In this document: in pieces, positions 50,171 to 61,281 of the stretch
How the letters are laid out: each line of letters starts with the position of its first letter
Numbering within the stretch: the stretch's first letter is position 1
Assembly (NCBI GenBank): GCA_028829895.1
Contig: CM054179.1
Location: forward strand, 44,387,617-44,451,616
Length of the DNA stretch: 64,000 nt
Source: Sinotaia quadrata
Lineage: Eukaryota; Mollusca; Gastropoda; Architaenioglossa; Viviparidae
Direction: 5' to 3'
Translations under genes and position numbers: made by a program
The notes under the pieces: model-generated
What the model was told of the DNA's origin: nothing
The model's input: only the letters and a program-made list of their open reading frames with translations
Database searches by the model: none

Positions 50171-50401
50171 AAAAAACTTTTAGATCACGAAACACGTTAT
50201 TCGACAATAGAAAAGGAATGCTTAGCTATTGTGTGGGTACTAAAGAAATTTGGTGCATTATCTTTATTCCAGACCGTTCGTGCTCCAGTGTGATCACAGG
50301 CCGTTAATGTACTTTCGTAGCAGTAGTTATGACAATGCTAGATTAACAAGGTGGATCCTGCTACTACAAGGATGTAACTTCTTGTTTGTCGTCTGCTAGG
50401 A
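50171..50401 (+). pseudogene. Ty3/gypsy reverse transcriptase/RNase H fragment
   Basis: Reads HETRYSTIEKECLAIVWVLK, the hallmark gypsy RNase H start. One frameshift follows, then FVLQCDHRPLMYF and NARLTRWILLLQGCNF. It is truncated at both ends and closely related to the fragment at 27262, sharing the cgtagcagtag phrase. Confidence 0.85.
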
Positions 50402-50768
50402 CTCTTCAACATAAAAGAGTCCGTTTTTAAAACTTCTGGAATCTTACTTGTCGGCCATTATTAATTTTAGTAGACAAAACACAATTTCACTGGTGAAATA
50501 AACATTTTCTTTAAATATTTTTTTAATGTTTAGAAGCAGAGCTTAGTGAGATAAGCAAATTCGGTTCATAATGTTTCTACTGCCCGTTCGACAGGTAGAC
50601 GAAGTTCACTTTTTCAAAATGGTGGCCAAGTATCGATAGTACATGCACAACACCATGCCATTTTGACAATTACGAATTTTTTTAATGATTTCCTTTATTT
50701 ACTATATTTATCTTTTCATTGAATCTGTTTAACTTACATTATTTATTAATGTAATTTTTTTCTTTCAG

Positions 50769-50889
50769 GTATGATTTTTCATTGTTTCGCAATATGTTGG
50801 AAGGAACAGTTGGTCCCACACACTACAATGTGTTATGGGACACAACAGGTCTGAAACCACACCACATGCAGCATCTAACATACAAGCAG
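50769..50889 (+). pseudogene. Isolated Piwi-domain exon (PIWI-clade Argonaute)
   Basis: A pyrimidine-rich tract and tttctttcag acceptor precede one open exon reading YDFSLFRNMLEGTVGPTHYN then VLWDTTGLKPHHMQHLTYK. This matches the PIWI-domain segment GTVTPTHYNV...GLKPDHMQRLTYK near the catalytic region of animal Piwi proteins. It ends cag|gtt, a possible donor. The downstream Piwi motifs are absent: reading on gives VGTS and a stop, and the sequence turns into array-type repeat at about 50902. No other Piwi exon is seen in the window. Confidence 0.75.
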
Positions 50890-50901
50890 GTTGGTACATC
50901 G

Positions 50902-51205
50902 TGATGAAGTAAAAGTTTTATATGCATTTTAAAAGAGAAAAAAAAATTGTCTTGGATTTGATTTATGCTTACTTCATAAGCTCAATCAAAATCGAGGGCG
51001 TGCATGTCACGGGGAAGAAGCCTAGCGCCAAAAATATTTTTTTAATTATATACAAATCACCTGTATTTTATTAGCACACACAGTTTTGCTGACATTAGGT
51101 TATATAATATATTTTATAAACTGTTTTTGTGTAATTATAGATTTATGTGTGGTATAAATGCGATATGTCTTATGCATTGTGTGAGTGTGACGATAACTTA
51201 ATATG
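50902..51205. repeat. Diverged copy of the gtgcatgtcacgggg repeat
   Basis: Matches 27470-27740 and array positions such as 29150-29400. Begins gtgatgaagtaaaagtttta as at 27469. Confidence 0.75.
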
Positions 51206-51237
51206 ATTAGATACCCTATGTGCATATGCTTTCTTAT

Positions 51238-51357
51238 GTAACTAAGCAACATTCTATTTACATGATTGAGACCAATTATTGCGGTTGCTCCAAACAAAAT
51301 GTAACAGATTTTAATTTTTAGATCATTGCCTGCTCTGAGGAGACCTGAATTCATCAA
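51238..51357 (+). promoter_or_regulatory. Conserved upstream element ahead of the 51358 gene
   Basis: Member of the element family listed at 30311, with a few substitutions; ends gaattcatcaaATGG. It is preceded by taccctatgtgcatatgctt, which also precedes the next copy at 51583. Confidence 0.55.
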
Positions 51358-51615
51358 ATGGCTCCAAGAAAAAAAATCACTTATCGAGATTTAATTATTA
51401 CTTATAATGAAACAAGAAAGTCGAGATGGGGAGTTTCAATTCAAACTTTAACCAAAAAATTAAAGAAAAAATACAGAAACAAAATTATAAGTAGTGAAAT
51501 AGTGAAAAACATTTTAGAGCGATATATTCGCAGAGAGCGCATTATTGTGACAAAGGATACCCTATGTGCATATGCTTTCTATGTAACTAAGCAACATTCT
51601 ATTTACAAGATTTAG
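51358..51615 (+). CDS. Type A-like linker-histone-like gene with replaced C-terminus, 85 aa
   Basis: Opens MAPRKKITYRDLIITYNETR, then KSRWGVSIQTLTKKLKKKYR and EIVKNILERYIRRERIIVTK. After TKD the sequence jumps into the upstream element of the next gene, adding about 17 unrelated residues (TLCAYAFYV...) in place of the RKFKLLP wing and basic tail. It keeps most of the fold but lacks the last strand, so it may be a recent pseudogene. Confidence 0.55.
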   Translation: MAPRKKITYRDLIITYNETRKSRWGVSIQTLTKKLKKKYRNKIISSEIVKNILERYIRRERIIVTKDTLCAYAFYVTKQHSIYKI

Positions 51616-51689
51616 ACCAATTATTGCTGTCTGCTCCAAGCAAAATGTAACAGATTTTAATTTTTTTAATTTGGATCCTCGCCAGAATC
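51583..51689 (+). promoter_or_regulatory. Conserved upstream element ahead of the type C gene
   Basis: gtaactaagcaacattctat present; more diverged at the 3' end (ttaatttggatcctcgccag). Confidence 0.5.
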
Positions 51690-51891
51690 ATGGCTGCTCG
51701 TAGAACTCTGAACTTTAAGGAGCCTTGAAAAGTTTTACAAAAAGTCTAGGTGGGGGGTTCATATAAGTGATATTAAAAAACAACTAAATAAAATATATCT
51801 CCCAAAGAAATACACCAGCAGAGAGATTAAAACAATTATTGAACGGAATATAATAAAGGGCAAAATAACAGCCAACGATTTAGACCAATGA
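51690..51891 (+). pseudogene. Type C linker-histone-like gene, one frameshift
   Basis: ATG opens MAARRTLNFKE, and an extra base shifts the frame to a stop. The other frame continues KSRWGVHISDIKKQLNKIYL then YTSREIKTIIERNIIKGKIT and AND-LDQ before a stop. The KSRWGV motif and helix spacing match types A and B, while the rest is strongly diverged, so this is an old paralogue. There is no basic tail. The GC-rich module starts at its stop codon. Confidence 0.6.
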
Positions 51892-52106
51892 AGCGGTGAC
51901 GCGGAAGCTGAAAGCGCCCCCTACATTAGCAAGCGATGAAGCGGTGTTCCTCACGCATCTCCGACGGAGGGCAGTTGAAGGTGTGCGCCTAACTGGTGCT
52001 ACCTGTTTCATCCCCTTCCCGCAGCCCTCCCGCCATCCACATCAGACGCACCGCGAGGCTGTGGGGATCCCCCAGAAGCAGACTAACAACGGTGTTCCTT
52101 ACGAAA
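51892..52106. other. GC-rich module between type C and type D genes
   Basis: Complete version of the module, ending ttccttacgaaa just before the type D ATG. Placement between two diverged genes of the family supports an intergenic or promoter role. Confidence 0.55.
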
Positions 52107-52276
52107 ATGGTAAAAAAATCCCTGACTATTAATGACATTTATCGGGCTTATCTCAAGTGCCGAAGATGTCCAGAAGGGGAATACATTTTAATGTTCTTAA
52201 AAAAAAATTAATAAGATTCATTATCCACAACAATATTTTAATCAAGAAATAAAACGAATTTTGGAAACGGGTATGA
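52107..52276 (+). pseudogene. Type D linker-histone-like gene, second copy, frameshifted
   Basis: Opens MVKKSLTINDIYRAYLKCRR and breaks at a run of nine A. A shifted frame continues INKIHYPQQYFNQEIKRILE then TGM. The frameshift differs from that at 45357, so the two copies broke independently (or the homopolymers are misread). Confidence 0.5.
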
Positions 52277-52429
52277 GAAGTGTCTTCCCACTGCCTGTTG
52301 GGCTCTCTAACAAGCAGTTCTGTTGGCGCTGTATGCCACATATTATCTGTAATTTAAAAAAAAATAAGTCCACATATCAAAATACATTCTGCATTTGGAA
52401 GTGTCTATGTAATAATGACATCCTTTTGC

Positions 52430-52582
52430 AAAAAGTCTAGGTGGGGGATTCATATAAGTGATATTAAAAAACAACAAAATAAAATATATCACCCAAAGAA
52501 ATACACCAGCAGAGAGATTAAAACAATTATTGAACGGAATATAAAAAAGGGCAAAATAACAGCCAATGATTTAGACCAATGA
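52430..52582 (+). pseudogene. Type C gene, 3' fragment
   Basis: Reads from KSRWG(I/V)HISDIKKQ to the same stop as 51891 with small differences (KIYHPKKYT, NIKKGK). It lacks the N-terminus. Confidence 0.65.
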
Positions 52583-52742
52583 AGCGGTGTCGCGGAAGCC
52601 GAAAGCGCCCCCTACATTAGCAAGCGATGAAGCGGTGTTCCTCGCGCATCTTTGACGGAGGGCAGTTGAAGGTGTGCGCCAAACTGGTGCTACCTGTTTC
52701 ACCCCCTTCCCGCAGCCCTCCCGCCCTCCACCTCAGACGCAC
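52583..52742. other. GC-rich module, third flank copy, truncated
   Basis: Follows the type C stop as at 51892. It ends in cagacgcac, which is joined directly to the ttcaagtgccgaagatgtcc of a type D gene, a deletion relative to 52.0-52.2 kb. Confidence 0.6.
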
Positions 52743-52794
52743 TTCAAGTGCCGAAGATGTCCAGAAGGGGAATACATTTTAATACATAATAACG

Positions 52795-52872
52795 TACAGA
52801 AAGTTGGCCAAGCGCGGGTTTAGGATAGTTCCCCTTGACGATAGAGAGCATAAATGTGGGGGGCTGGGTTAA
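52795..52872 (+). pseudogene. Ty3/gypsy integrase C-terminus
   Basis: Reads YRKLAKRGFRIVPLDDREHK then CGGLG and a stop, running into the LTR start. This is the expected pol end of a gypsy element next to its 3' LTR. Confidence 0.6.
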
Positions 52873-53092
52873 AGACAGACGATTGACAAGACAACTCAAT
52901 TACGATCTATTAACCCAGACAGGTAACACTTGGACAGAGAGTTAGTTAGTTAGGAGACTGTATCAGGGTTTGGCCACAGAAAGATAAAAGACCCCCGTCG
53001 GGTGACTGTGCATGTGAATTGAATGAGAGGATTATTAATTTGTGTATAAATTCTGGATTAAAATATCATAAATTGATAAATAACAATTCACA
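52855..53092 (+). mobile_element. Gypsy-type 3' LTR
   Basis: Starts TGTGGGGGG just after the integrase end and finishes ...aattcaCA, so the TG...CA ends are present. About 238 bp. A partial copy lies at 26217-26386, suggesting the accessory region took several fragments of one element family. Confidence 0.6.
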
Positions 53093-53104
53093 GACAGAAA
53101 CCTT

Positions 53105-53187
53105 GCCACACGTATAAAAAAATATTAATTGCTTATAAAACGTGTAAAAAAATCAAGATGGGGAGTCACCATGCAAATATTGGAAAG
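53105..53187 (+). pseudogene. Further diverged linker-histone-like fragment (type E)
   Basis: Reads YKKILIAYKTCKK, one extra A, then SRWGVTMQILE, a new variant of the YxxxKKSRWGV motif. It then joins the tattggaaagatttggatag repeat. Confidence 0.5.
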
Positions 53188-53635
53188 ATTTGGATAGAGT
53201 GCAATTTGTTGTAGATTTGTAGATTTGGTCATCCCAATTTCTTTGCCAAGACTGATGACACAAAATCAGTAAAACAAAATTTAACATAAGAAATAGGGAT
53301 ATATCCCATTAACAGATCATTAATAGCAGAAAATTCTGAGTTGTACATAAAGTTACTCAGAAGGATGAAAAACATCAAATCTGCTTCAGAAAGCCAAACA
53401 CTTTATCAGATGAGTGGTACAGAATAGTTTACATGCTATGAGTTAAATTATTTATATCATATGAAAGAGCAAATGTTTACAATGCATAAGATAAGCTCAA
53501 CCAATAATGCTTTCCAACAAAACTAAGTAGGTAAGTATTGTCTGTTTCAAGACCGTAGAGCAAAGTACCTTTATATCTAGAATTGCATAGTTTAACAGGT
53601 ATAATATTGTATAAAAAAAAATTGTCTTGGATTTG
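53183..53635. repeat. Diverged single copy of an array-unit segment
   Basis: Matches 31725-32165 of the unit with several substitutions and small deletions, followed by aaaattgtcttggatttgat. Confidence 0.85.
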
Positions 53636-53692
53636 ATTTATGCTTACTGACAAGGGGATGGGGGAACTCAGAATTAATATTTTATTTAACTT

Positions 53693-54560
53693 AAGGCCAC
53701 ACTACTACACGCCAAGGAAAAAAATTATTTATCAACCTACAGTCTTCAAATTTGGAATATATGTTGCCCTTGGTATAAGAAAGCAATAACAGTTGTCAGA
53801 TTTAGAATATCTTGTTTAGTTTTCATTTTATTAATTTTTTATTGTTTGAAAATATGTATAATTTCAGTGTTCGAAAAAACTCGGAAAATATTTCCAAATT
53901 AAAAAAAAAAAATTTAATGTACATTTTTATTATCTACTGGACAAGTTCTAAAAAGTTACGCATGCCCGTTAAAAAATTTTAAGAAAAAAGTAGTTTTGAT
54001 TTTTTTTAAATTGTACCCGTCAAAAATAATTTTTTGTGGGTACATGTAGAATTTTAAAAATTTATTTAAAAAATAACTAAAGCACTTAGGCTTTCATCCA
54101 TGTGTAACTTTTTAACTGTATGTATGAGGAACTAGTAAACCAAATTTCAGGGACATGGAATAATTACAACTACTCAAAAGGTGCCTTGGCATGTTGTTCA
54201 TCGGACGAAAAAAGTCGTTTAGAGAAAAACGCATTTAAAGTAAACTAAGGACTACAGAACTTGAAAACTGTGTTCAAAGTGTTTATTTTTTTAATATATA
54301 TATACCCTATCCATACCACACTGGACAGCTGTTAGTCATTTAGCTCTCTTAGCAACATAGAATTAAATATTCTGTTATTTACATCATCACTGTACCATCT
54401 TTTTAATTTTCTATACAACCAGAATACTGCAAGGAAAATTTTTTAAAATATATTTATCAATCTACATTAATAAAATTTGGAATATATGGTGTCTTTGTTA
54501 TGAGAAAGCAATATAAGTTGTTAGTTTTAGAATATCTAGTATAGATTTTATTTTATAAAT
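53693..54560. repeat. Two diverged copies of a dispersed repeat
   Basis: 53693-53825 (aaggccacactactacacgc...) and 54420-54545 are related to each other and to the reverse complement of 21246-21374. The intervening DNA is AT-rich with no gene recognised. Confidence 0.6.
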
Positions 54561-55113
54561 TATTTAAATATATTATTTTATATAAAACCTATATTTTAGT
54601 GATGTCCATTAGACCAGAGAAAACTAGTGAAAATCTTACTGTAAATTTAAAATGTTATTAACAAGATATTATTCTTTAATAACCATGCATTGTTAATTAA
54701 GAATTGGATATGATTAGTATTTTTTTTATTAACGTTTTATGCATTTCTTTGTCTTCATATAATTGTATTTGATGTTACACTTCCTAAAATTCTATTATAC
54801 CATGTGAATACTTTTTTTTTTTTTACAATTATAATGCGAGCACTGTGTAAACATAAAATATCAATTACTAATTTACAAATATATATATATATTTACTTAA
54901 ATTTTAAAGTAGAAATGATTAAAATTAAAAATTGGAGTAAATGTTCACAATTCCGTAAATTACAATCAGAACAAATCTGACTAGAGATCATTTCTTTATC
55001 GCCGATGACTTTTTGTTTTAAAACTCATGGCAGGTGTTTTTTTCAAAGAATAAAGTTTGTAATCTTACATATTATATTAGAATAACTACAACGGATTATT
55101 TGAAACTATAGGC

Positions 55114-55200
55114 CAGGGGTCGGGAACCTATGGCTCGCGAGCCAGATGTGGATCTTTTGATGGCTGCAACTGGCTCGTAGACAAATGTTCGATTATAAAA
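55114..55200 (+). mobile_element. hAT-type left terminus (caggggtcgggaacc)
   Basis: caggggtcgggaacctatgg followed by ctcgcgagccagatgtgg is a widespread hAT terminal sequence. The transposase remnant at 56256 is 1.1 kb downstream in the same orientation. No right terminus is seen. Confidence 0.65.
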
Positions 55201-56255
55201 AAAAAAACAGTGGGTTTTCCCAGTCTTACGCCTCCATAAAGAGACATCCTTTAGGGATTAGAGACTGATGAAATACCTTGTTTACTCCTTCAGAGAAACA
55301 GGCTAAAACCAGAGGTGAAGATCGCATCAAAAGTCGGATACTACCTAGTACCTATCCATGTATGGTCACTTGTTTTCCGATAAAGTGACGTAGCGCTAAG
55401 TTGTGAGTTGACTCTCTAATTTCATTCCTTATAGACCCCTGAATGAACGGGCCACGTTAGACGCACACCTGCATTGCGCCCGATTTACATGGGTAAAATT
55501 AGAGCGTCCATTCAGTACTAGGACCGGATCTATCAGAACACAGCATAGTGGTAATATCTTGATTTCTCTGTGTTGAGTTGAATTAATTCTATATATATTG
55601 TATTGTGAATGTATGTAGAATTTTCTTGTGCATTTTATTGCTGATTGATAATATATTTTCTACAAGTGGCACAGCGATATTACATTTGTAGTAGTGGTGA
55701 AGACACCACGTGTATGCAATTGAACTACCGTTGATTAATTGTTATCACGGGAGAGTCAAAACCCGCCACGTATTCATTAGTTAAATAGTATTACTAGCAA
55801 CTTTGGATTAATGGAGAAATATATTGTAAAGATTTAGATGTTTGGTTTTTCACATAATGTGAATTGTAAGTTAGTGGAAATTGTAAAGAATGATTAAGGC
55901 TGCTGTTATAAGGCCCATATAAATCATTTTTGTCACACGAGGCTGAAACATGATTAACTGTGCATTGCAGCTGGTTCCTGAGTTCACCTTATAACTCAGA
56001 CTTCAACTGCAAGCTGTTCCTTGGTGGAAGTCCAACCTTACTAAAAGCGTGGATTTCTATGGAAAAGTGACAAAAATACATGTCATTGTGTCTATATCTG
56101 ACATTTTTCAACTGGGGCTGCCATATATAGCTTTCGAAAATAGCGGCCGATGTGTGCATGTGCAAAAGGGTCTGCACAACAGATTGTCGTCGGATCAGAA
56201 AGTTTCGTTTAAATCGCGTGGTCAGCTAACTAATTTTAGAAACCCTTTTGACAAG

Positions 56256-56819
56256 ATGGCTAAAAGAAAGAAAGACGATGAGTATCGTACTTTTCAGCAG
56301 GAATGGACAGAGGAATTTGCCTTTGTGGAGAGAACGGGTTCTGCAGTGTGTCTAATATGCAGTGATAAAATTGCATCTATGAAACGGTCAAATGTAAAGC
56401 GACACTTCGAGTCACGCCATTCTACATTTGCATCGAAATATCCTGCGGGAGACAGCAGGAAGTAAACATATCAAGAACTGCTATAAAGAGTGCAAGCTAG
56501 TCAGCATCAAATCCGTGTTTGGACCCAACAAGGTGACTTGAATTCGGCTAGCTTTGCTGGCGCTTTAGCTATTGTGAGTAACGGAAAGCTATTCACAGAT
56601 GGGGAGTATGCCAAAGCATTCATGCTTGATGATGCCAATGAACTTTTTGATGACTTTTCGGATAAGGACAAAATAATTAAACGGATAAAATGCATGCCTC
56701 TGTCGGCAAGAACTGTTCACGATCGTAGCATCATGATGTCAAATCAAATTGAGGCAATGCAAGTCAAGGACATAAATGAGGCACCGTTTTTTTCTCTCGC
56801 TTTGGATGAGTCAACATAG
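56256..56819 (+). pseudogene. hAT transposase N-terminal half, two in-frame stops
   Basis: ATG opens MAKRKKDDEYRTFQQEWTEE, then a zinc-finger segment CLICSDKIASMKRSNVKRHF with a trailing HSTF, and later DGEYAKAFMLDDANELFDDF and PFFSLALDEST. This is the layout of the GTF2IRD2/ZBED-like hAT transposases found across animals. Stops at 56463 and 56484 lie in the same frame, so decay is light. Homology ends at LDEST, at the usual start of the catalytic region, and the rest is missing. Confidence 0.8.
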
Positions 56820-58126
56820 GATTCTTTAGCTAAGACTGAAGAGAGTATGAGATAATTAAAGAGCAAGAGGAGTTAGAAAATAAATATGTTATAAGGCCAA
56901 CAGAGAGACTTTTGATTCTGAAGGTGACCAAAACACATTCAATCAGCAGAACAGAGCAAACACTCTCACACACTCAACAGCAAGAAGGCTATAACGACAA
57001 TAAAGTAGATAGAGGCACGTGCCAGCATAAGCTGGCAGACATCTGAAAGAAATCTCTAAATTGCTTTCTTTCTCTTCTTAATAATGTATTATATGAACAA
57101 ACTTGGTATCAAGAGAAAGATCAAGTTTTAGTCTTTTCTGCTGTATGGTGTTTATAATTTATCAAACTTCGTTTTTGGAGGCAGAAAATCTCTACATTCA
57201 AGCCACATATATCGTCCACCGTCACACTTAAAATGGTCTTCAAATATCATTTTTGCCAACTGATTCACATCATGGAAATCTAAAAACAGAACCTTTCAAA
57301 AAAATGAAAACTTACAGAGCACTGTCGTATATTTTTTTTAAAAAAACACTCAGGTTGCAAAGAAATTTGTGACCTCAATAAAATATGGGTCTAGTTTGGT
57401 ACCTTCTATCTCAGGAACTACTTATTCAAACAATGTTAACCTTGGGTGACCCATAAAACTGATATTATGCAGAAACGAATAGTGTAAGAAACTATGTAAT
57501 GGGAGCTAAGCAGACGATGCGCTGAGTTGTAATCGAGAGGATTCCCCCAATACTAATTTGTAAACACAAAATATGTCCAGTTGGCCTATCGCAGAGCATG
57601 TGGGTGACAGTGGTCATGTTTTTGGTGCTTTAGATGACAAAATCTTTGATAAACTAGCTGGTCAAACAGATATTTCTGTATGTAACTATTATTTTCATAG
57701 TTTTAAATATAACATTTTATGGCTGGAAAATAACTTTGATCAGGCAGTCTTAACGAATATATTATCAATACTAGTACTAAAACTTGCCTGTCAAGACAAA
57801 GTGATTGTCAGCCCATGGGAACGTCCCTTACAAAAAAAAACCTTATAGAAACTTCATGAAAATTTAACATCAACTTAGAATACGAACAATATTAGCCTAT
57901 CAAAATGCAAAGGCTCAAAAATATCTGAACAACCAACAAGAAGAAAGTATTTGTGTTAGGAAAATAAGTTGTGCATCAACACCAAATATTTAAATGCACA
58001 TCTCAAATTTGAAATTATCCTGATCGGCTGGACTAACATGGGTGCCATAACACAAATTAACCAACCATGCGCCTAAACTTAAACATCAAAATCCTGGCGG
58101 TCATAAATATCCCGTTATTCTGATCG
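56820..58126. other. No gene recognised
   Basis: Mixed AT-rich DNA. A 91-aa frame at 57573-57848 has no recognisable content. Confidence 0.45.
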
Positions 58127-58466
58127 GTGTCAATCACAACTGTAGTGTACGTGGGTATGCTTACTGCCACTTACGTCCCTTTTGTCAGGCGACCTCAAAA
58201 ATGTAGTACCGCCGTCATACACGTCATTAGAGTTTCCCAGAGCAGTCACGAGGCTCGTACTTGGGGGAAGAAATATAAAAATAAAACTGTTTGTCAATCT
58301 TGCTGCCTCATCTGCAGTCGCTGTCACTGTCCCAGTGACGTCATCAAAAACCTTTTCTTTTTGAATACCGCGGTTGATCAACCGACCGAAATGTTTTGGC
58401 AAAAACAAATGGGGCCTGAACTTCTAACTGATCACGACACGAACCTGCTGGTTCAGAGGTAGCAGT

Positions 58467-58566
58467 AGTATGCGAAAAAATCTGCAATGCATTTAATACA
58501 TCATAATTTTGGCAACCGAGTTGCTTTGAGAAACTCATGAGAAGCGAAAGTAGCAATAGTGTAGCT
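58467..58566. repeat. Sequence shared with 48042-48140
   Basis: Here it is continuous with flanking DNA on both sides, so this is the likelier source copy. Confidence 0.7.
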
Positions 58567-58884
58567 ATTAGTGGCAGGGTAGTCATGACAACCGAATCAA
58601 TTCCTGCTTTCCTGAACAAATGAATGGCTCTGTGTAGTACTCAGCGGTTCAATCGGTGCACTAGACTTATGCTCAGAAGGCGATACTAAAAATCGAAATG
58701 AACTCTGAAACTGCGGACTGTACTGCTAGCGCGATAGGTATTGTACATATCAAATGAGAAAATACCGGATTTCCTGCTAGTGAAGTTTCCATAGTCGAAA
58801 AAGATGGACACTGTTCTTGCCCCGATGGAGAAAACAGAACGGACGACTGTCCTGAGAGACCTAGACAAGGATTAGTTGTTTCAC

Positions 58885-59709
58885 TCAAGTGATTATCACA
58901 GAGCATGGCGAAGAACTTGGATAGGAAATTTCGGCGCCATCATTATCACTTCCACCAGAATCAAACTCAAAATCAAATCCAAACTGGATATCTAACTTGG
59001 GCATTTCGTAGTCAGGCATTTCTACTGCTGATGTAGGGATCTTAGATGGAGAAGGATGCTTTAAATGTAGCGGACAATTTCCTTTACCACTATTCTCACT
59101 AGTCACGTCATCTTGTCCCCCCAGGAATTTAATCTCGTCACCCAATTCCTGTAAAACACCAGACTCTTCGAGCGGTGCTCTGAGAAAGTCATCTATTATA
59201 TCCACAGGACTCGGGCGAGTAGCTTCCCCTGTCGTCACAACAGCAGCTTCCTCCCCATATGGCACCTTAACATGGTCAACTACAAGTTCGCATCTTTTGA
59301 AATGCTTACAAAAACAGTCACCCACTGGGTCCTGAACCCTTGGCACAGACAAAGCAGCCTGGCGGGCCTTAATTATTGCTATCCCGCACTCCACCAAACA
59401 AAAACCATCATCCGGTGAATTCTTTTTAATTTTCGCCACTTCTTTTAAAATATCTTGTTACTCTTTTTCTCTTTCTTCCTGATACTTATAACACCAATCT
59501 ATTCCATCCTCTACAAATTGCTTCAGTTCTTCCCCCACTAATACATTTTTATTTCACAGGTCTCAAAATTCCTCTCTATATCTTGCTTCTATCTTTAACG
59601 CCTGAATCTCTTCTGCAGTAAGTAATCCTACGTCCTCCGCCGTCATTCCTAATACCTCTAACTCGAATTCTGTCAAGACCGGTCTTTTAACCTCAACTTC
59701 GATGGCCAT
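58885..59709 (-). pseudogene. Retroelement-like ORF (gag-like?), three in-frame stops
   Basis: From a minus-strand ATG at 59709 it reads MAIEVEVKRPVLTEFELEVL then an acidic, Glu-rich protein of about 275 codons. Three stops fall between 59440 and 59580, but the frame does not change. The last 184 codons are open. No domain is recognised. Its position just downstream of an LTR-like stretch with a possible primer-binding site suggests a Gag or ORF1 equivalent. Other minus-strand frames at 58130-58619 may be further remains. Confidence 0.4.
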
Positions 59710-59982
59710 GTCAAAGATCTAACAGTATGCGCTAACAAAAGTTCAAAAATTTCTAACGCATAGGCACATATTGAAAAAAAATAACAACACTCCAATGCGT
59801 GCATGGGAAAAATCATGTTCCTAATCACGCACAACCCATGTCAAAAAATGGCACACAAAAATCCACAATGCAAATCCAATACACACTCACAATACCTATG
59901 CAATGATGATGATAAAAGGAAAGTAGAAAAAGAAATGATATCTCACACACACAATTCTTACCTAAATCATGTCACAGAGTCA

Positions 59983-60356
59983 CCAAAAACGTCGCGGTCG
60001 TGGGTTGTCGTTGCTGGTCCCTCTCTCCTCCTGGTGGGTAGGCGGGGTCAGACGAGTTACCGCGATTTGCCGGGATCATATCGCGTGGTCAGATGATGAT
60101 AACCAACTCTTGCACTCAGACACCAACAAATAATCTTGTGGGGGATGGGGTAAACTTTATTCTGATGCGGGGTAAAATGTGAAAGCCAGCATGTATGTGT
60201 GAGCGTGAGCAGGCATGTGAATGTCGTGTGAGGGACGTACAGAACGAACAACAAACAACTGCACCTACACTTTCGAAACCGAGAAAGGAAGCCCAACTCT
60301 TGAAAAGAGTTAACATAGAATTTAATTTAAAAAGAAAAACGGGCTTAACTTTCATA
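59983..60356 (-). mobile_element. Possible LTR with poly(A) signal and primer-binding-like site
   Basis: On the minus strand, AATAAA at 60161-60156 is followed by a CA-rich then GC-rich stretch. Further on, TGGTGACTCTGTGACATG starts at 59985, with a TGG start as primer-binding sites have. The gag-like pseudogene begins 276 bp later. The LTR edges are not defined and no second LTR is seen. Confidence 0.3.
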
Positions 60357-61281
60357 CAGTATTAGACATTCCATACGCGACATTCATGGGATGGGGAAAA
60401 AACAAGAATGATGAAGATGAAAAATTATGATGAATAAACTAAAATAAAAACAATAAACGATTATGACCGTTTTCAATACTCCCAAAAATCGAGTGGCACA
60501 ATACTTTAGGCGTAGCCCAATCACAACACTACCAGCGGTAATGACCGCAGAAAAATAACCTTAAGAAGAATCGTCTTAAAAATTGTGGGTGAAAAACGCA
60601 ATGTCAACGAATGTTAATTTAGAACCACGGTGATAACCGCAAAAAATTATCAGATAAAGAATTATTTGTTAAAGTCAAATGTAAGTAATGCACCTCTAAA
60701 AAGTTTTCCTACATACAAGTGTTAGAAATAAACGCTGAATTGTCGACGCAGGAACACACATCAGCACAAAACGAAATGGCCACACTTGCCGACACGCTGG
60801 CGAACACAAAAACTTACAGTTACTGACATCTGAGAATAATACGCTTGATGACGAAACCACGGCTCACTGAGAGTGAAGTGCGTACACACTTGCAATACTT
60901 AAGTGTATTTAAATGTCAATTAGGCATGATCTTCAGGTACTACGCATATTTTTTAAGTAGGAGAATTAAAATAACACCTCAGGTAAAGAATATGCTAGAA
61001 CCTCCTGATGTAATCCAAACCGATTCAAAGAGGATGAAATAGTTTTTCTGACTAAGAGTCTTATACTTCCTCTAACAATTTCATTCTATATTCTAATCAC
61101 CTTGATTCTGAAGTAACTCAATTCCAGTCATAAAATGCAAACGTTAGCTTATGGCACGTTAATTTACAGATAAATAAAGAAAAGACTTACAAATATTTGG
61201 TACGTTTGCTATTGATCTAGGATTTGATTCTTGAGACATATGATTATAATCATTAGATTGTTATTGTATTTAATACTACCC
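60357..61281. other. No gene recognised
   Basis: AT-rich DNA; short frames only. Confidence 0.45.
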
